Positions 15,215 to 22,957 of a stretch of DNA of 40,641 nt are shown piece after piece; the first letter of the stretch is position 1, and each line of letters opens with the position of its first letter. The notes under the pieces are model-generated. The model saw only the letters and a list, made by a program, of their open reading frames with translations. It made no database searches and had not been told where the DNA came from. The stretch is from contig JADFDP010000015.1 of the NCBI GenBank assembly GCA_018262835.1, forward strand, positions 1 through 40,641, written 5' to 3'. The stretch is from Candidatus Aminicenantota bacterium (GTDB lineage Bacteria > Acidobacteriota > Aminicenantia > UBA2199). Both the position numbers and the translations under genes were made by a program.

Positions 15215-16141
15215 TCAGTTCGTTTCGGCCTTATTTCTGATGGCGTCGAGGATGCTGGCGTCGATGCGGTAGATGTCCCCGCTTTCGCCGCCTTCGCCCT
15301 TCTGATAGCGGAAGAAAAAGAGCTCGCGCCCGCCAGGCGAGACCAGCGGGAAATCCTCGCCGGCGGCGGTGTTGACCTCGTCGCCCAGGTTGATCGACGG
15401 CCCCCAGTTTCCCTGCGCGTCGCGAAAACTGACGTAGAGGTCCCAGCCGCCCCGGCCCCCGGGCCCGTTCATCCAGGCGGTGAGCAGGTAGCTCTCGTCG
15501 GGAGCGACGAAGGCGTGGCCGCCGACCAGGGCGCCCGGCTGCCGCGGGTCGAACAGCTTGACCGGCTCGGAGACGGCGGCGCCGTCGAAGGCGCAGCGCC
15601 ACAATCCCTGCGATGAATAGTAAAGATTGCCCGCCCGGCTCTGGCTGGCCCGCCACTGGTCTCCCGGCCCGTTAACCGGCCCGGGGAGCGGCCGGGGGGC
15701 GGACCAGCCGCCGTCCAGGCGCTCGACGAGCCAGATGTCGAAATCGGCGGCAGCGGCGCCGGCCGGCCCGGGGCGGTTGGAGCTGAAATAGAGCCGCCGC
15801 CCGTCGGGGCTGAAGCAGGGCTCGCTGTCGCTGAAGGTCCCGGAGAAGGGGGCGATCGTCGATGCCTGCCAGGCCCCGTCCCGGCGGCAAGCGTGATGGA
15901 TCTCCCATTGTCCGGGGGCTTTCCTGACCGTGAAGAAGATCTCCTGCTCGTCGGGGCTCATGGCCAGGCAGAATTCGATCCGCTCCGGCAGGCTGATGAT
16001 CCCCGGGGCGAACATCTCCGCCCGGGGCCGCTCCGCCGCCAGGGCCGGCAGAACCAGAAGCAGCAGCGCCGCGAGCCAGGCGGCGGGAAAAACGCGCCTT
16101 GAACTATCCGATCTTTCTTTCATCTTTTTCATGCCTTCCAT
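15215..16141 (-). CDS. Exported PD40 (WD40-like) beta-propeller protein
   Basis: 308 aa with the start placed at 16141 (GGGGAGATGG upstream); M codons three and six residues later are alternatives. The signal peptide contains AAWLAALLLLVLPALAAE. PD40 blades of the TolB type follow: ISLPERIEFCLAMSPDEQEIFF, FSDSEPCFSPDGRRLYFSSNR, DQWRASQSRAGNLYYSS, AGEDFPLVSPGGRELFFFRY. The SPDG-x-x-L-F-F pattern is the family hallmark. No protease or OmpA domain is fused, unlike many relatives, but an OmpA remnant lies directly downstream, so an ancestral PD40-OmpA unit may have been broken here. Confidence 0.75.
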   Translation of the reverse strand: MEGMKKMKERSDSSRRVFPAAWLAALLLLVLPALAAERPRAEMFAPGIISLPERIEFCLAMSPDEQEIFFTVRKAPGQWEIHHACRRDGAWQASTIAPFSGTFSDSEPCFSPDGRRLYFSSNRPGPAGAAAADFDIWLVERLDGGWSAPRPLPGPVNGPGDQWRASQSRAGNLYYSSQGLWRCAFDGAAVSEPVKLFDPRQPGALVGGHAFVAPDESYLLTAWMNGPGGRGGWDLYVSFRDAQGNWGPSINLGDEVNTAAGEDFPLVSPGGRELFFFRYQKGEGGESGDIYRIDASILDAIRNKAETN

Positions 16142-16224
16142 TTTATTCCATCTCCCCAAGCATGGCAAATTGAACAGCAACCCTTTCGCCTTTTCATCAA
16201 CAGCGAACATCGAGCCTTTTTGAG

Positions 16225-16380
16225 GTCATAGGTCCTGGGTAATAGGTCATAGGAAAGAAGATATCGCTAAATTGCTGTTAACCTATCACCCATAACCCAT
16301 CACCTATTGCCTTATTTTTCTTCAACTTCGAACTTCGAACCTCGTCTTTTTCTTTACCTCTTTACCTCTTTTCTCTAAAG
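16225..16380. repeat. Heptamer-like tandem-repeat spacer
   Basis: The region holds degenerate 7-base units: ATAGGTC/TAGGTAAT-type units at about 16227-16252, ACCTATC-ACCCATA-ACCCATC-ACCTATT at about 16280-16311, and ACTTCGA-ACTTCGA-ACCTCG at about 16324-16344. The first and second tracts are roughly complementary and could fold back. About 31 of 32 bases at 16280-16311 recur at 20357-20388. Confidence 0.6.
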
Positions 16381-16423
16381 GCATACAATCGGACTTCAGG
16401 ATCCGTTGCCAAAAGGAGCGATC

Positions 16424-17665
16424 GTGACCCCTGTTTCAGATCCGCAGCCCGCCCAAGCCTCGCCCGTCCGCCCGGTGATGGCCATCACCGCCGCCGGCAC
16501 CCTGGCCATGGCCGGCTACGAGATGGTGCGCTCGTCTTCCGCCTCGGTCTTCCTGGCCCACCACTCGGCCGCGCGCCTGCCCGAGGCGCTGATGCTGGTG
16601 CCGCTGGCCATGTTCGCCTTCACCTGGCTCTTCAGCATGGCGCTGAAGCACATGGGCGCGGACCGCACCTTCACCGCCACCTTGCTGCTCTCAGCCTTGG
16701 TGCTGGCCGCGGCGACGGAGGCCGTGCGCCGCGGCGTCCCCGGCTCCGCCTTCCTGCTCTACATTTTCGGCCAGGCCTACATCGTCTTCATCGTCGAGGA
16801 GGTGTGGGCCTTCATCAACAGCCTGTTCGTGCCCGCCCAGGGCAAGCGCTGGAACGGCGTGATCATCGCGGTCAGCACCGCCGGCTCCATAACGGGCGGC
16901 ATCCTCACCGGCCGGCTCTCGGTGGCCATCGGCTCGGAGCGCATCGTCTGGATCGCCGCCGGCCTCACCGCCGCCGCCGCCCTGCTCGGGCGCCTGGCCT
17001 TCCGCCTGGCCGGGACGCGGCCGCCCCCCCCGGACCGGCCGCCGGAGAAGATGGCCGACCATTTCGCCTGGGACCTGCTGCGCACCGGCCCCACCATCCG
17101 CCGCCTGGCCCTGATCGTGGTCGCCGCCCAGTCGGTGGCGGTGCTGCTGGACATCGCCTTCCACCAGGCGCTGCAGACCGCGATGCCGCAGCAGGACCCG
17201 CGCACCGCCCTGCTCGGCTACTTCTGGTCGGCGGTCAACCTCTTCGCCCTGGCGCTGCAGCTCGGCCTCTGCCCGTTCCTGCTCTCCCGCGTCCCGCTGC
17301 GGCGCATTCACGGGGCCATCCCGCTGCTCTTCGGCCTGGCCGCCCTCGGAGCCGTGGCCTTCCCGGTCCTGCCCGTGCTCGGCGCGGTCTTCTTCATCTC
17401 CAAGACGGTCGACTACTCGGTCTTCCGCGCCGCCAAGGAGGTCCTCTACATCCCCCTCTCCTTCACCGCCCGCTACCGCGCCAAGATGACCGTGGACGCC
17501 CTGATCTACCGCTCATCCAAGGGAGTGGTCTCGGCCCTGCTCACCCTCTCCAACCGGGCCTTCGGCCTCCTGCCCCTGCGCCTCTACCCGCTCCTGGTGG
17601 TGCTCCTGTGCGGCGGCTGGAACCGCTTCACCAGGGGGCTGCCCGAGCCCGGCTCGAAGAGTTGA
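16424..17665 (+). CDS. ATP/ADP-translocase-like (Npt/TLC family) membrane carrier
   Basis: 413 aa with about 10-12 membrane spans. The start is the GTG at 16424, which has AAAAGGAG seven bases upstream; a TTG six codons earlier lacks one. The late motif KTVDYSVFRAAKEVLYIPL followed by RYRAKMTVDALIYRSSKG is diagnostic of the nucleotide-exchange carrier family (COG3202). That family includes the ATP/ADP translocases of intracellular bacteria and plastids and many uncharacterised free-living homologues. The mid-section VEEVWAFINSLFVPAQGKRW is also typical. Transport of nucleotides is not assured for free-living members. The gene stands alone between two tandem-repeat spacers. Confidence 0.75.
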   Translation: MTPVSDPQPAQASPVRPVMAITAAGTLAMAGYEMVRSSSASVFLAHHSAARLPEALMLVPLAMFAFTWLFSMALKHMGADRTFTATLLLSALVLAAATEAVRRGVPGSAFLLYIFGQAYIVFIVEEVWAFINSLFVPAQGKRWNGVIIAVSTAGSITGGILTGRLSVAIGSERIVWIAAGLTAAAALLGRLAFRLAGTRPPPPDRPPEKMADHFAWDLLRTGPTIRRLALIVVAAQSVAVLLDIAFHQALQTAMPQQDPRTALLGYFWSAVNLFALALQLGLCPFLLSRVPLRRIHGAIPLLFGLAALGAVAFPVLPVLGAVFFISKTVDYSVFRAAKEVLYIPLSFTARYRAKMTVDALIYRSSKGVVSALLTLSNRAFGLLPLRLYPLLVVLLCGGWNRFTRGLPEPGSKS

Positions 17666-17895
17666 AGACGAAGAAAAAGTTCGATGTTCGAAGTTCGAAG
17701 TTTTCGGAATAGGAAACTGAGCGATCTCTTGGTTAGAATTTCAAAGAAACGGCAAAACTAATTATTGATTAAAACAATAGTTCGAACCCTTTGCTGTTTT
17801 TCTTATTTCTTCAACCTCGAACGTCGAACCTTCATTTGTCTCTTGGCATCTTCAAAACTCTGAATTCCTATCCCACGTAATAGTATAAAAAGGAA
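17666..17895. repeat. Heptamer-like spacer with TTCGAAG units
   Basis: Contains GTTCGATG-TTCGAAG-TTCGAAG at about 17679-17700 and CTCGAACGTCGAACC at about 17815-17829, the same unit as in the 16.3-kb spacer but in the other orientation. A TATAAA box (17884-17889) lies just before the next gene. Confidence 0.5.
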
Positions 17896-17901
17896 ATGCC
17901 A

Positions 17902-20052
17902 GTGAAATCATTATTGCGGCTCCTGTTTTCGACGTATCTTCTCATTCCCGTCTCATTGCCGGCCCATGACACCCTCAAACCGTCGCGCGCGTCGGCGCCG
18001 CCGCTGATCGACGGCGTGCTCGACGATGCGGCCTGGCGCGAGGCGCAGCAGATCACGGGCTTCAAGACCTTCTTCCCCGATTTCGCCAAGGACCCATCCG
18101 AGCGAACCCTGGCCTGCATGGCCTACGACGCCGAAAACCTGTACTTCGCCTTCTATTGCTATGACCGTTCTCCGGAAAAGATCAAGGCCAGCATGGCCAG
18201 CCGCGACACGATCCAGACCGACGATTTCATCTGCATCAATCTCGACAGCTTCAACGACCAGCAGTCGTTTTACGCCTTTTACGTCAACCCCCTGGGCATC
18301 CAGGCCGACAGCCGCTACGCCGGCAGCACGGAGGATTTAAGCGCCGATTTTGTCTGGTCGAGCGCCGGGCGGCTCAACCATGACGGCTATGCGGTGGAGA
18401 TGCGTATCCCCTTCAAGAGCATCCGCTATGCGGGAAAAGAGCGGGTGCGGATGGCGCTATTCTTGGAACGCTACATCAACCGCACCAAAGAGCACGGGTC
18501 CTACCCGGAGATGGATCCGAAAAAGGGCTACGCCTTCGTTTCCCAGATGCAGCCGCTCGAGCTCCGTGACATCCGGCGCACCACCCTGCTGGAAGTGCTG
18601 CCCTCCATTGTTTTCAACCAGAGGCACGAGCAAAGGGAGGGGCGCCTGCAACGGAGCGAATCCAGGGGCGAGTTTGGTGTCACCGGCAAATTGGGATTGA
18701 CCTCGAAACTGATCCTCGACCTTGCCTGGAACCCCGATTTCAGCCAGGTCGAGTCGGACGCCGGCCAGGTGGACGCCAACCTGCGCAGCGACCTCTACTT
18801 CACCGAGAAGCGGCCGTTCTTCCTCGAGGGCAGCGACATCTTCCAGATGGCGGGAATGAGCTTCTTCATGAACGCCGTCCACACCCGGCGCATCGTCGAC
18901 CCGCTGCTGGGATTCAAGCTGTCGGGCAAGCTGGGCGGCCGCAACACCCTGGGGGCCATATTCTCCCTGGACGAGTCCGCAGACAACCCCCTGCACGAAG
19001 GATCCGGGGCGGCGAACGCCGCGTTCACCATTTTCCGCTACAAGCGGGCCCTGAGGGACGACAGCTATGTGGGGGCGTTCTACACCGGCCGCGAGCAGGG
19101 CAGCGACTACAACCGCCTGGTCGGGCTCGACGGCCAGCTTCGCCTATCGCGCTCTGAGACGCTCAGCTTCCACGGCTTCGCCTCCTCGACCGACAACCCG
19201 TCCATGCCGGACGAGAAGGGGACGGCACTGAACGCCTACTACTCCAAGTCGACGCGCGACCTGGACCTGACGGGATGCTTCTACTCGATCGGCCGCGGCT
19301 TCATCAGCGAGAGCGGCTTCCTGTCGCGCAGCGGCCTGACCGGCATCGAAAGCGAGATCGGCCCGAAGTTCTACCCCAAGTCCAATTTTTTCCGCAAGGT
19401 CAAGCCCCGCCTCTGGATATATGTCATTCGCGATCACGAGAGCCGCATGAACGAGGCGATGGGCAGGCTCGGAGTCGACTTCCTGCTGCCGGGAAACACC
19501 GGCCTGACCCTGGAAGCCTGGACAGGCAGCGAGATCTTTCTCGACCGGCGCTTCGATATCAGCCAGTACCGGCTGATCGCCAACAGCTGGCTGAGCAAGA
19601 AGCTGTACCTTTATCTTGCCTACCGCCGGGGCAACCAGATCCGCTACGTGCAGGATCCGTTCCAGGGATACGGGAACACGGTCGCCGGCATAGCCCGCTA
19701 TCTTCCCACTGACAAGCTCGAGTTGGAGATCCGCTTCAATTATGCCGACCTGTTCGCCGAGGCCGACGGCCTCAAGGTCTACGACTACACGATCCTGCGC
19801 AACAAGCTCACCTACCAGCTGAACAAGTACCTTTTTTTCAGGGGCGTGCTCGAGTACAACGACTACCGCAAGAAGCTGCTCACCGACTTCCTGGTCTCAT
19901 TCACCTACATCCCGGGCACCGTGATCCAGCTGGGCTACGGTTCGCTCTACGAAAAGGCCCGCTGGGAGGAAAACGGCTACCGGCCCGACGACCGTTTCCT
20001 GGAAATGAAGCGCGGGCTCTTTTTCAAAGCTTCCTACCTCTGGCGGCTGTAG
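17902..20052 (+). CDS. DUF5916 protein: CBM9-like domain plus outer-membrane barrel
   Basis: About 716 aa. GTG at 17902 is preferred as start because AAGGA lies seven bases before it and it gives a clean signal peptide (MKSLLRLLFSTYLLIPVSLP). ATG two codons upstream is the alternative. Residues about 25-220 form a carbohydrate-binding family 9-like sandwich (PPLIDGVLDDAAWREAQQIT, LYFAFYCYDRSPEKI, YAVEMRIPFKSIRY). The rest is DUF5916, a beta-barrel with NPDFSQVESDAGQVD and the highly conserved EKRPFFLEGSDIF. It ends with the aromatic strand FFKASYLWRL. The protein is predicted to sit in the outer membrane; substrate unknown. The family is abundant in Acidobacteriota and Bacteroidota. Confidence 0.85.
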   Translation: MKSLLRLLFSTYLLIPVSLPAHDTLKPSRASAPPLIDGVLDDAAWREAQQITGFKTFFPDFAKDPSERTLACMAYDAENLYFAFYCYDRSPEKIKASMASRDTIQTDDFICINLDSFNDQQSFYAFYVNPLGIQADSRYAGSTEDLSADFVWSSAGRLNHDGYAVEMRIPFKSIRYAGKERVRMALFLERYINRTKEHGSYPEMDPKKGYAFVSQMQPLELRDIRRTTLLEVLPSIVFNQRHEQREGRLQRSESRGEFGVTGKLGLTSKLILDLAWNPDFSQVESDAGQVDANLRSDLYFTEKRPFFLEGSDIFQMAGMSFFMNAVHTRRIVDPLLGFKLSGKLGGRNTLGAIFSLDESADNPLHEGSGAANAAFTIFRYKRALRDDSYVGAFYTGREQGSDYNRLVGLDGQLRLSRSETLSFHGFASSTDNPSMPDEKGTALNAYYSKSTRDLDLTGCFYSIGRGFISESGFLSRSGLTGIESEIGPKFYPKSNFFRKVKPRLWIYVIRDHESRMNEAMGRLGVDFLLPGNTGLTLEAWTGSEIFLDRRFDISQYRLIANSWLSKKLYLYLAYRRGNQIRYVQDPFQGYGNTVAGIARYLPTDKLELEIRFNYADLFAEADGLKVYDYTILRNKLTYQLNKYLFFRGVLEYNDYRKKLLTDFLVSFTYIPGTVIQLGYGSLYEKARWEENGYRPDDRFLEMKRGLFFKASYLWRL

Positions 20053-20475
20053 AGGCGCCAGGGCTTACTTTTACCTTTGAAGTATTTATTTCCAGCTGAT
20101 CGCATAGGCAGGCTCTCGCGCCATTCCCTTTGATCCAGGGAAGAGAGAGGGAAGAGAAAGGGAAGAGCGAGTAAGAAAAAAGCAAAGGCATTCAGAAAAA
20201 TATTATTCCATTGTCCCGCCAACCTTGGGCACACGTCCGCCGAGTACAGTTTTCTTACTTTTTAACTTTTGCCTTTTTACTTTTGCCTTTTCCTTTTCCC
20301 TTTGCTTTTTCTTCTCTATCGCCACTAGCCTCTCGCCCATAGTCTTAGTTCTCTTACCTATCACCCATAACCTATCACCTATTGCCTAGTGCTGTTTTCT
20401 TCACTTTTACCTTTTCACTTTTCCTTTTTAGTGTCTTCCTCTCCCTGAGATATTTCCCGCGAACTTATATATATT
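20053..20475. repeat. Long low-complexity spacer with 7-base and 11-base tandem units
   Basis: No gene is present in this stretch. GGGAAGAG units recur at about 20138-20171 (period about 11). A long run of xxCTTTT heptamers covers about 20258-20315 (ACTTTTT-AACTTTT-GCCTTTT-TACTTTT-GCCTTTT). ACCTATC-ACCCATA-ACCTATC-ACCTATT spans about 20357-20388. More ACTTTT units lie at about 20402-20431. The T-rich strand is the plus strand throughout. Confidence 0.65.
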
Positions 20476-20493
20476 TTTCTTAAGGAGGGATTC

Positions 20494-21243
20494 ATGAAGA
20501 AAACCCCATGCCTTTCACTGGCATTATTCGTACTCCTTCTGCCCCTGGCCGTCCTGGCCGACGACGTCACGCCCCCGACCGTGACCTGGAATGCCCCGGG
20601 CGAGGGCACCTGCTGGCAGATCGACGCCACCCATCCCGAGCTGGGGCTCGTGATCTCGGCCGAGGACCCCAGCGGCGTCAAGCAGGGGCAGATCTGGAGA
20701 AAGAAGGGCCGCTACGGCCTGACCGCCGACTTCCGCTCCTGGCCCAGCCTCTGGGGCCACACCTATGCCCGCGACGGCGTCGCCCCGCCCGCGGTGCGCG
20801 AAACTCTCCTGTTCCGCATGATGGGCTTCGAGGAGGGCGTGTACACCTATATCGCCGAATTCGCCGATATGGCGGCCCACAACAGCCGCCGGGCGCTGCT
20901 CCATGTCTCCATCGACTTTGCGCCGCCGACCGTTGCCATCACCGCCCCCACTGCCGGCAAGGTCGTCTGCCGCGACAGGAACCTGGCCATCAACGTTTCG
21001 GCCAGCGACAGCGGCTGCGGCATCGCCCAGCTCCAGCTCTACCTGAATGAAGTGACGTCCACCACCCCGGTCTCAGTCGACACCTCCCGACCCTACCAGC
21101 TGACCGTGCCCAAGGAACTGCTGCGCGGCGACCCGCTGCGCATCATCGTCAGGGCCATTGACCGCGCCGGGCGCTCGAGCCTGGCCGAGGTCTCCGTGCG
21201 GCCGATCCTCTACTGCCTCATGGGCGGCACGGTCCACAGGTAA
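20494..21243 (+). CDS. Exported Ig-like domain protein
   Basis: 249 aa with a signal peptide (MKKTPCLSLALFVLLLPLAV, cleavage near LADD). Two Ig/bacterial-adhesin-type domains follow. The first starts DVTPPTVTWNAPGEGTCWQI. The second starts APPTVAITAPTAGKVVCRDR and has the ASDSGCGIAQLQLYL strand and IIVRAIDRAGRSS end typical of Big_7/Ig-like modules (PP-x-V-x-I-x-x-P). No anchor is present, so it should be free in the periplasm or outside. TAAGGAGGG precedes the ATG. Confidence 0.65.
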   Translation: MKKTPCLSLALFVLLLPLAVLADDVTPPTVTWNAPGEGTCWQIDATHPELGLVISAEDPSGVKQGQIWRKKGRYGLTADFRSWPSLWGHTYARDGVAPPAVRETLLFRMMGFEEGVYTYIAEFADMAAHNSRRALLHVSIDFAPPTVAITAPTAGKVVCRDRNLAINVSASDSGCGIAQLQLYLNEVTSTTPVSVDTSRPYQLTVPKELLRGDPLRIIVRAIDRAGRSSLAEVSVRPILYCLMGGTVHR

Positions 21244-21330
21244 GCCCGGCACCTTGGCTGCCGGGGCTAGTCGTAACGCCAGGATGGCGGCGATCTCTTG
21301 TCGGCGTTCCCCGGGTCCGCGCCGAGAGCC

Positions 21331-21786
21331 TTACGATCCCGACTGGCAGAGGTCGAGCAGTTCGTCCTTCCTGGGGCGGAAATAGAACACGGCGGCGGCG
21401 GCGATCCCGACCAGCAGGTAAAGGTCCATGGCGTTCTTCCCCAGCAGGTACAGGACCAGGCCGTAGATGCCGACACTTTCGCTCATGGCCAGGGACGCGA
21501 TCACGGCGCTCGAATATTTTTGCGGCATGGAGGACGGGCGGGCCTGGGCCGGGCCTCCCGCGGCCAGAATCAGCCTCCGTACATATCCGGCGGCAATCAA
21601 CGTGGCGAACCCGAGCGCATAAAGGGCGATGCGGAGCATGCGGAAGGCCTCTGCGCTCAATTCTGACTTCAAGCCCGGTGCGACCACCTGGCCGACGATC
21701 CAATAGACGGCCAGGGAACCCAGCAGGGCCATCCAGATGATCTTCAGGACCGCCAGCACGCGATCCATGTCCTGTTCAGCGATCAT
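21331..21786 (-). CDS. Four-span membrane protein of unknown function
   Basis: 151 aa. The start at 21786 is chosen because GGGAG lies upstream and the first membrane span begins soon after. There are four hydrophobic segments: VLKIIWMALLGSLAVYWIVG, MLRIALYALGFATLIAAGYV, AVIASLAMSESVGIYGLVLY and MDLYLLVGIAAAAVFYF. The third carries S-E-S-V-G-I-Y-G-L-V-L, reminiscent of the acidic helix of ATP-synthase c-type subunits, but a single such resemblance is weak. It lies 82 bases after a CPBP protease gene on the same strand. Confidence 0.55.
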   Translation of the reverse strand: MIAEQDMDRVLAVLKIIWMALLGSLAVYWIVGQVVAPGLKSELSAEAFRMLRIALYALGFATLIAAGYVRRLILAAGGPAQARPSSMPQKYSSAVIASLAMSESVGIYGLVLYLLGKNAMDLYLLVGIAAAAVFYFRPRKDELLDLCQSGS

Positions 21787-21868
21787 TTTCGTTTTCTCCC
21801 ATGCCCGGATTTTGCCGGGATTCCTCGTCAATGTCAATAAAGTCAAGCACCTTGCCCATGCCTCCTTT

Positions 21869-22642
21869 TCAGCCCACGGCTCCCAGCGCGATGGCCACGA
21901 ACAGCGGCCCATTGAACATGCCGTGGATGAAAACGCCCACCAGCGTGTTGCCGGTCCGCTGGAAACAGTACGGGATAATCACGATCACCGGCACGAGCAG
22001 GATCATCAGGCCGGGACCGAAGGGCAGGTGGAAGAGCAGCCACAGCCCTGAGCACAGGGGCCAGGCGCCGGGGCCCGGCAGGCGCGACTGCAGGTAGCCG
22101 CGCCACAGCAGCTCTTCGCCGGCGATGTTGAAGAAGAACATCGGCAGCCAGGCCAGCAGCAGGAGCCTTTCGCCGCCCCGGAACGGCCGCATCTCCATGA
22201 ACCACGGCGTCGTGGACAGCATGGGCATGCCGAAGCCGCGGTGGAGCAAGAGCGCTGCGGCGAAGACCAGCCCCGACAGGGCCAAGGCCAGCAGCAGCCC
22301 GCCGAGCGCGCAACGCCAATCCTTTTGGGTCAACGGCCGGACATGCAGCGCCGCCAGGATCGTCCCCGGGCTGCGGTTCCCTTCGGCAAACGCCCCGCGG
22401 GCGGCGAACAGCAAAAGCGGGATGAAAAGGAAATAGCCGGTGATGAACCAGTAAAGGGCGGGGTTCAGGGTAAAATGCGCCATCAGGAACGGCCGCAGCG
22501 TGAAGAGCAGCAAATAGAAATAGGCGGTGAACGATACAAAGACCAGGGCCGTCCGGGTCCGCGGGATCTCCCTGGGCGGCATGACCGCGACGTTAGCCGG
22601 CAATTCTTCATTTTTGAACATGATTTCAATAATTCTTTTCAT
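21869..22642 (-). CDS. CPBP-family intramembrane metalloprotease
   Basis: 257 aa with about eight spans. The three CPBP (CAAX protease/bacteriocin-processing) motifs are present: E176-E177-x3-R181 in GEELLWRGYL, H205 in LWLLFHLPFG, and H240-x3-N244 in FIHGMFNG. These glutamate and histidine residues form the Rce1-type active site. Bacterial members process peptides, anti-sigma factors or confer self-immunity. The target is unknown. No strong ribosome site precedes the start at 22642. A second CPBP gene lies at 29803-30582. Confidence 0.85.
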   Translation of the reverse strand: MKRIIEIMFKNEELPANVAVMPPREIPRTRTALVFVSFTAYFYLLLFTLRPFLMAHFTLNPALYWFITGYFLFIPLLLFAARGAFAEGNRSPGTILAALHVRPLTQKDWRCALGGLLLALALSGLVFAAALLLHRGFGMPMLSTTPWFMEMRPFRGGERLLLLAWLPMFFFNIAGEELLWRGYLQSRLPGPGAWPLCSGLWLLFHLPFGPGLMILLVPVIVIIPYCFQRTGNTLVGVFIHGMFNGPLFVAIALGAVG

Positions 22643-22680
22643 CCGGGAGAATCGGGTACGACGCTTGGCTCCGGCAAGCC

Positions 22681-22809
22681 CTATTTAAAGATGCCGAAAT
22701 GCCCCAGGAGCCACCACAAAAAAATGAAAAATATAATGGTCGAGAGGCATCCGGCGCCGAGTTTCTTCGCGCCCCAACCGGCCGCAATGGCCCTCAGGAT
22801 CTTGCTCAT
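22681..22809 (-). CDS. 42-aa single-span membrane protein (HFGIFK tail)
   Basis: This short gene reads MSKILRAIAAGWGAKKLGAG, then CLSTIIFFIFLWWLLGHFGIFK and a stop. It has an amphipathic basic N-terminus, a single cysteine at the membrane face and one strongly hydrophobic helix with a W-W pair. AGGAGAAAAA places the ATG at 22809 well. It lies 38 bases upstream of the CPBP protease gene on the same strand, so it may be a co-expressed partner or substrate. A decayed copy of its tail lies at 634-655. I recognise no named family. Confidence 0.65.
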   Translation of the reverse strand: MSKILRAIAAGWGAKKLGAGCLSTIIFFIFLWWLLGHFGIFK

Positions 22810-22957
22810 TTTTTCTCCTGCCCCAGGCAGCTTTTGCGCCCCGGCCTGGACATCAACGCATCATAGCAAATCCCATGTGACAATGGTAGACCTGGCGCCA
22901 GGGCTCTGTGCCCAATGCAAAAAGGCAGGCACCATCCCGCAAGCCCCGGGGCTTCGT
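22810..22957. repeat. Degenerate interspersed-repeat remnants
   Basis: AGACCTGGCGCCAGGGCTC (about 22888-22906) and GGCACCATCCCGC (about 22929-22941) look like worn copies of the two interspersed motif families seen throughout the window. No gene is present. Confidence 0.3.

Noticed and set aside
17771-17800. AGTTCGAACCC resembling a tRNA T-loop
   Set aside because: No acceptor, anticodon or D-arm pairing can be built around it; it belongs to the TTCGAAG tandem-repeat spacer.
16225-20431. Possible CRISPR array
   Set aside because: The repeats are contiguous degenerate 7-mers with no unique spacers of regular length and there are no cas genes.
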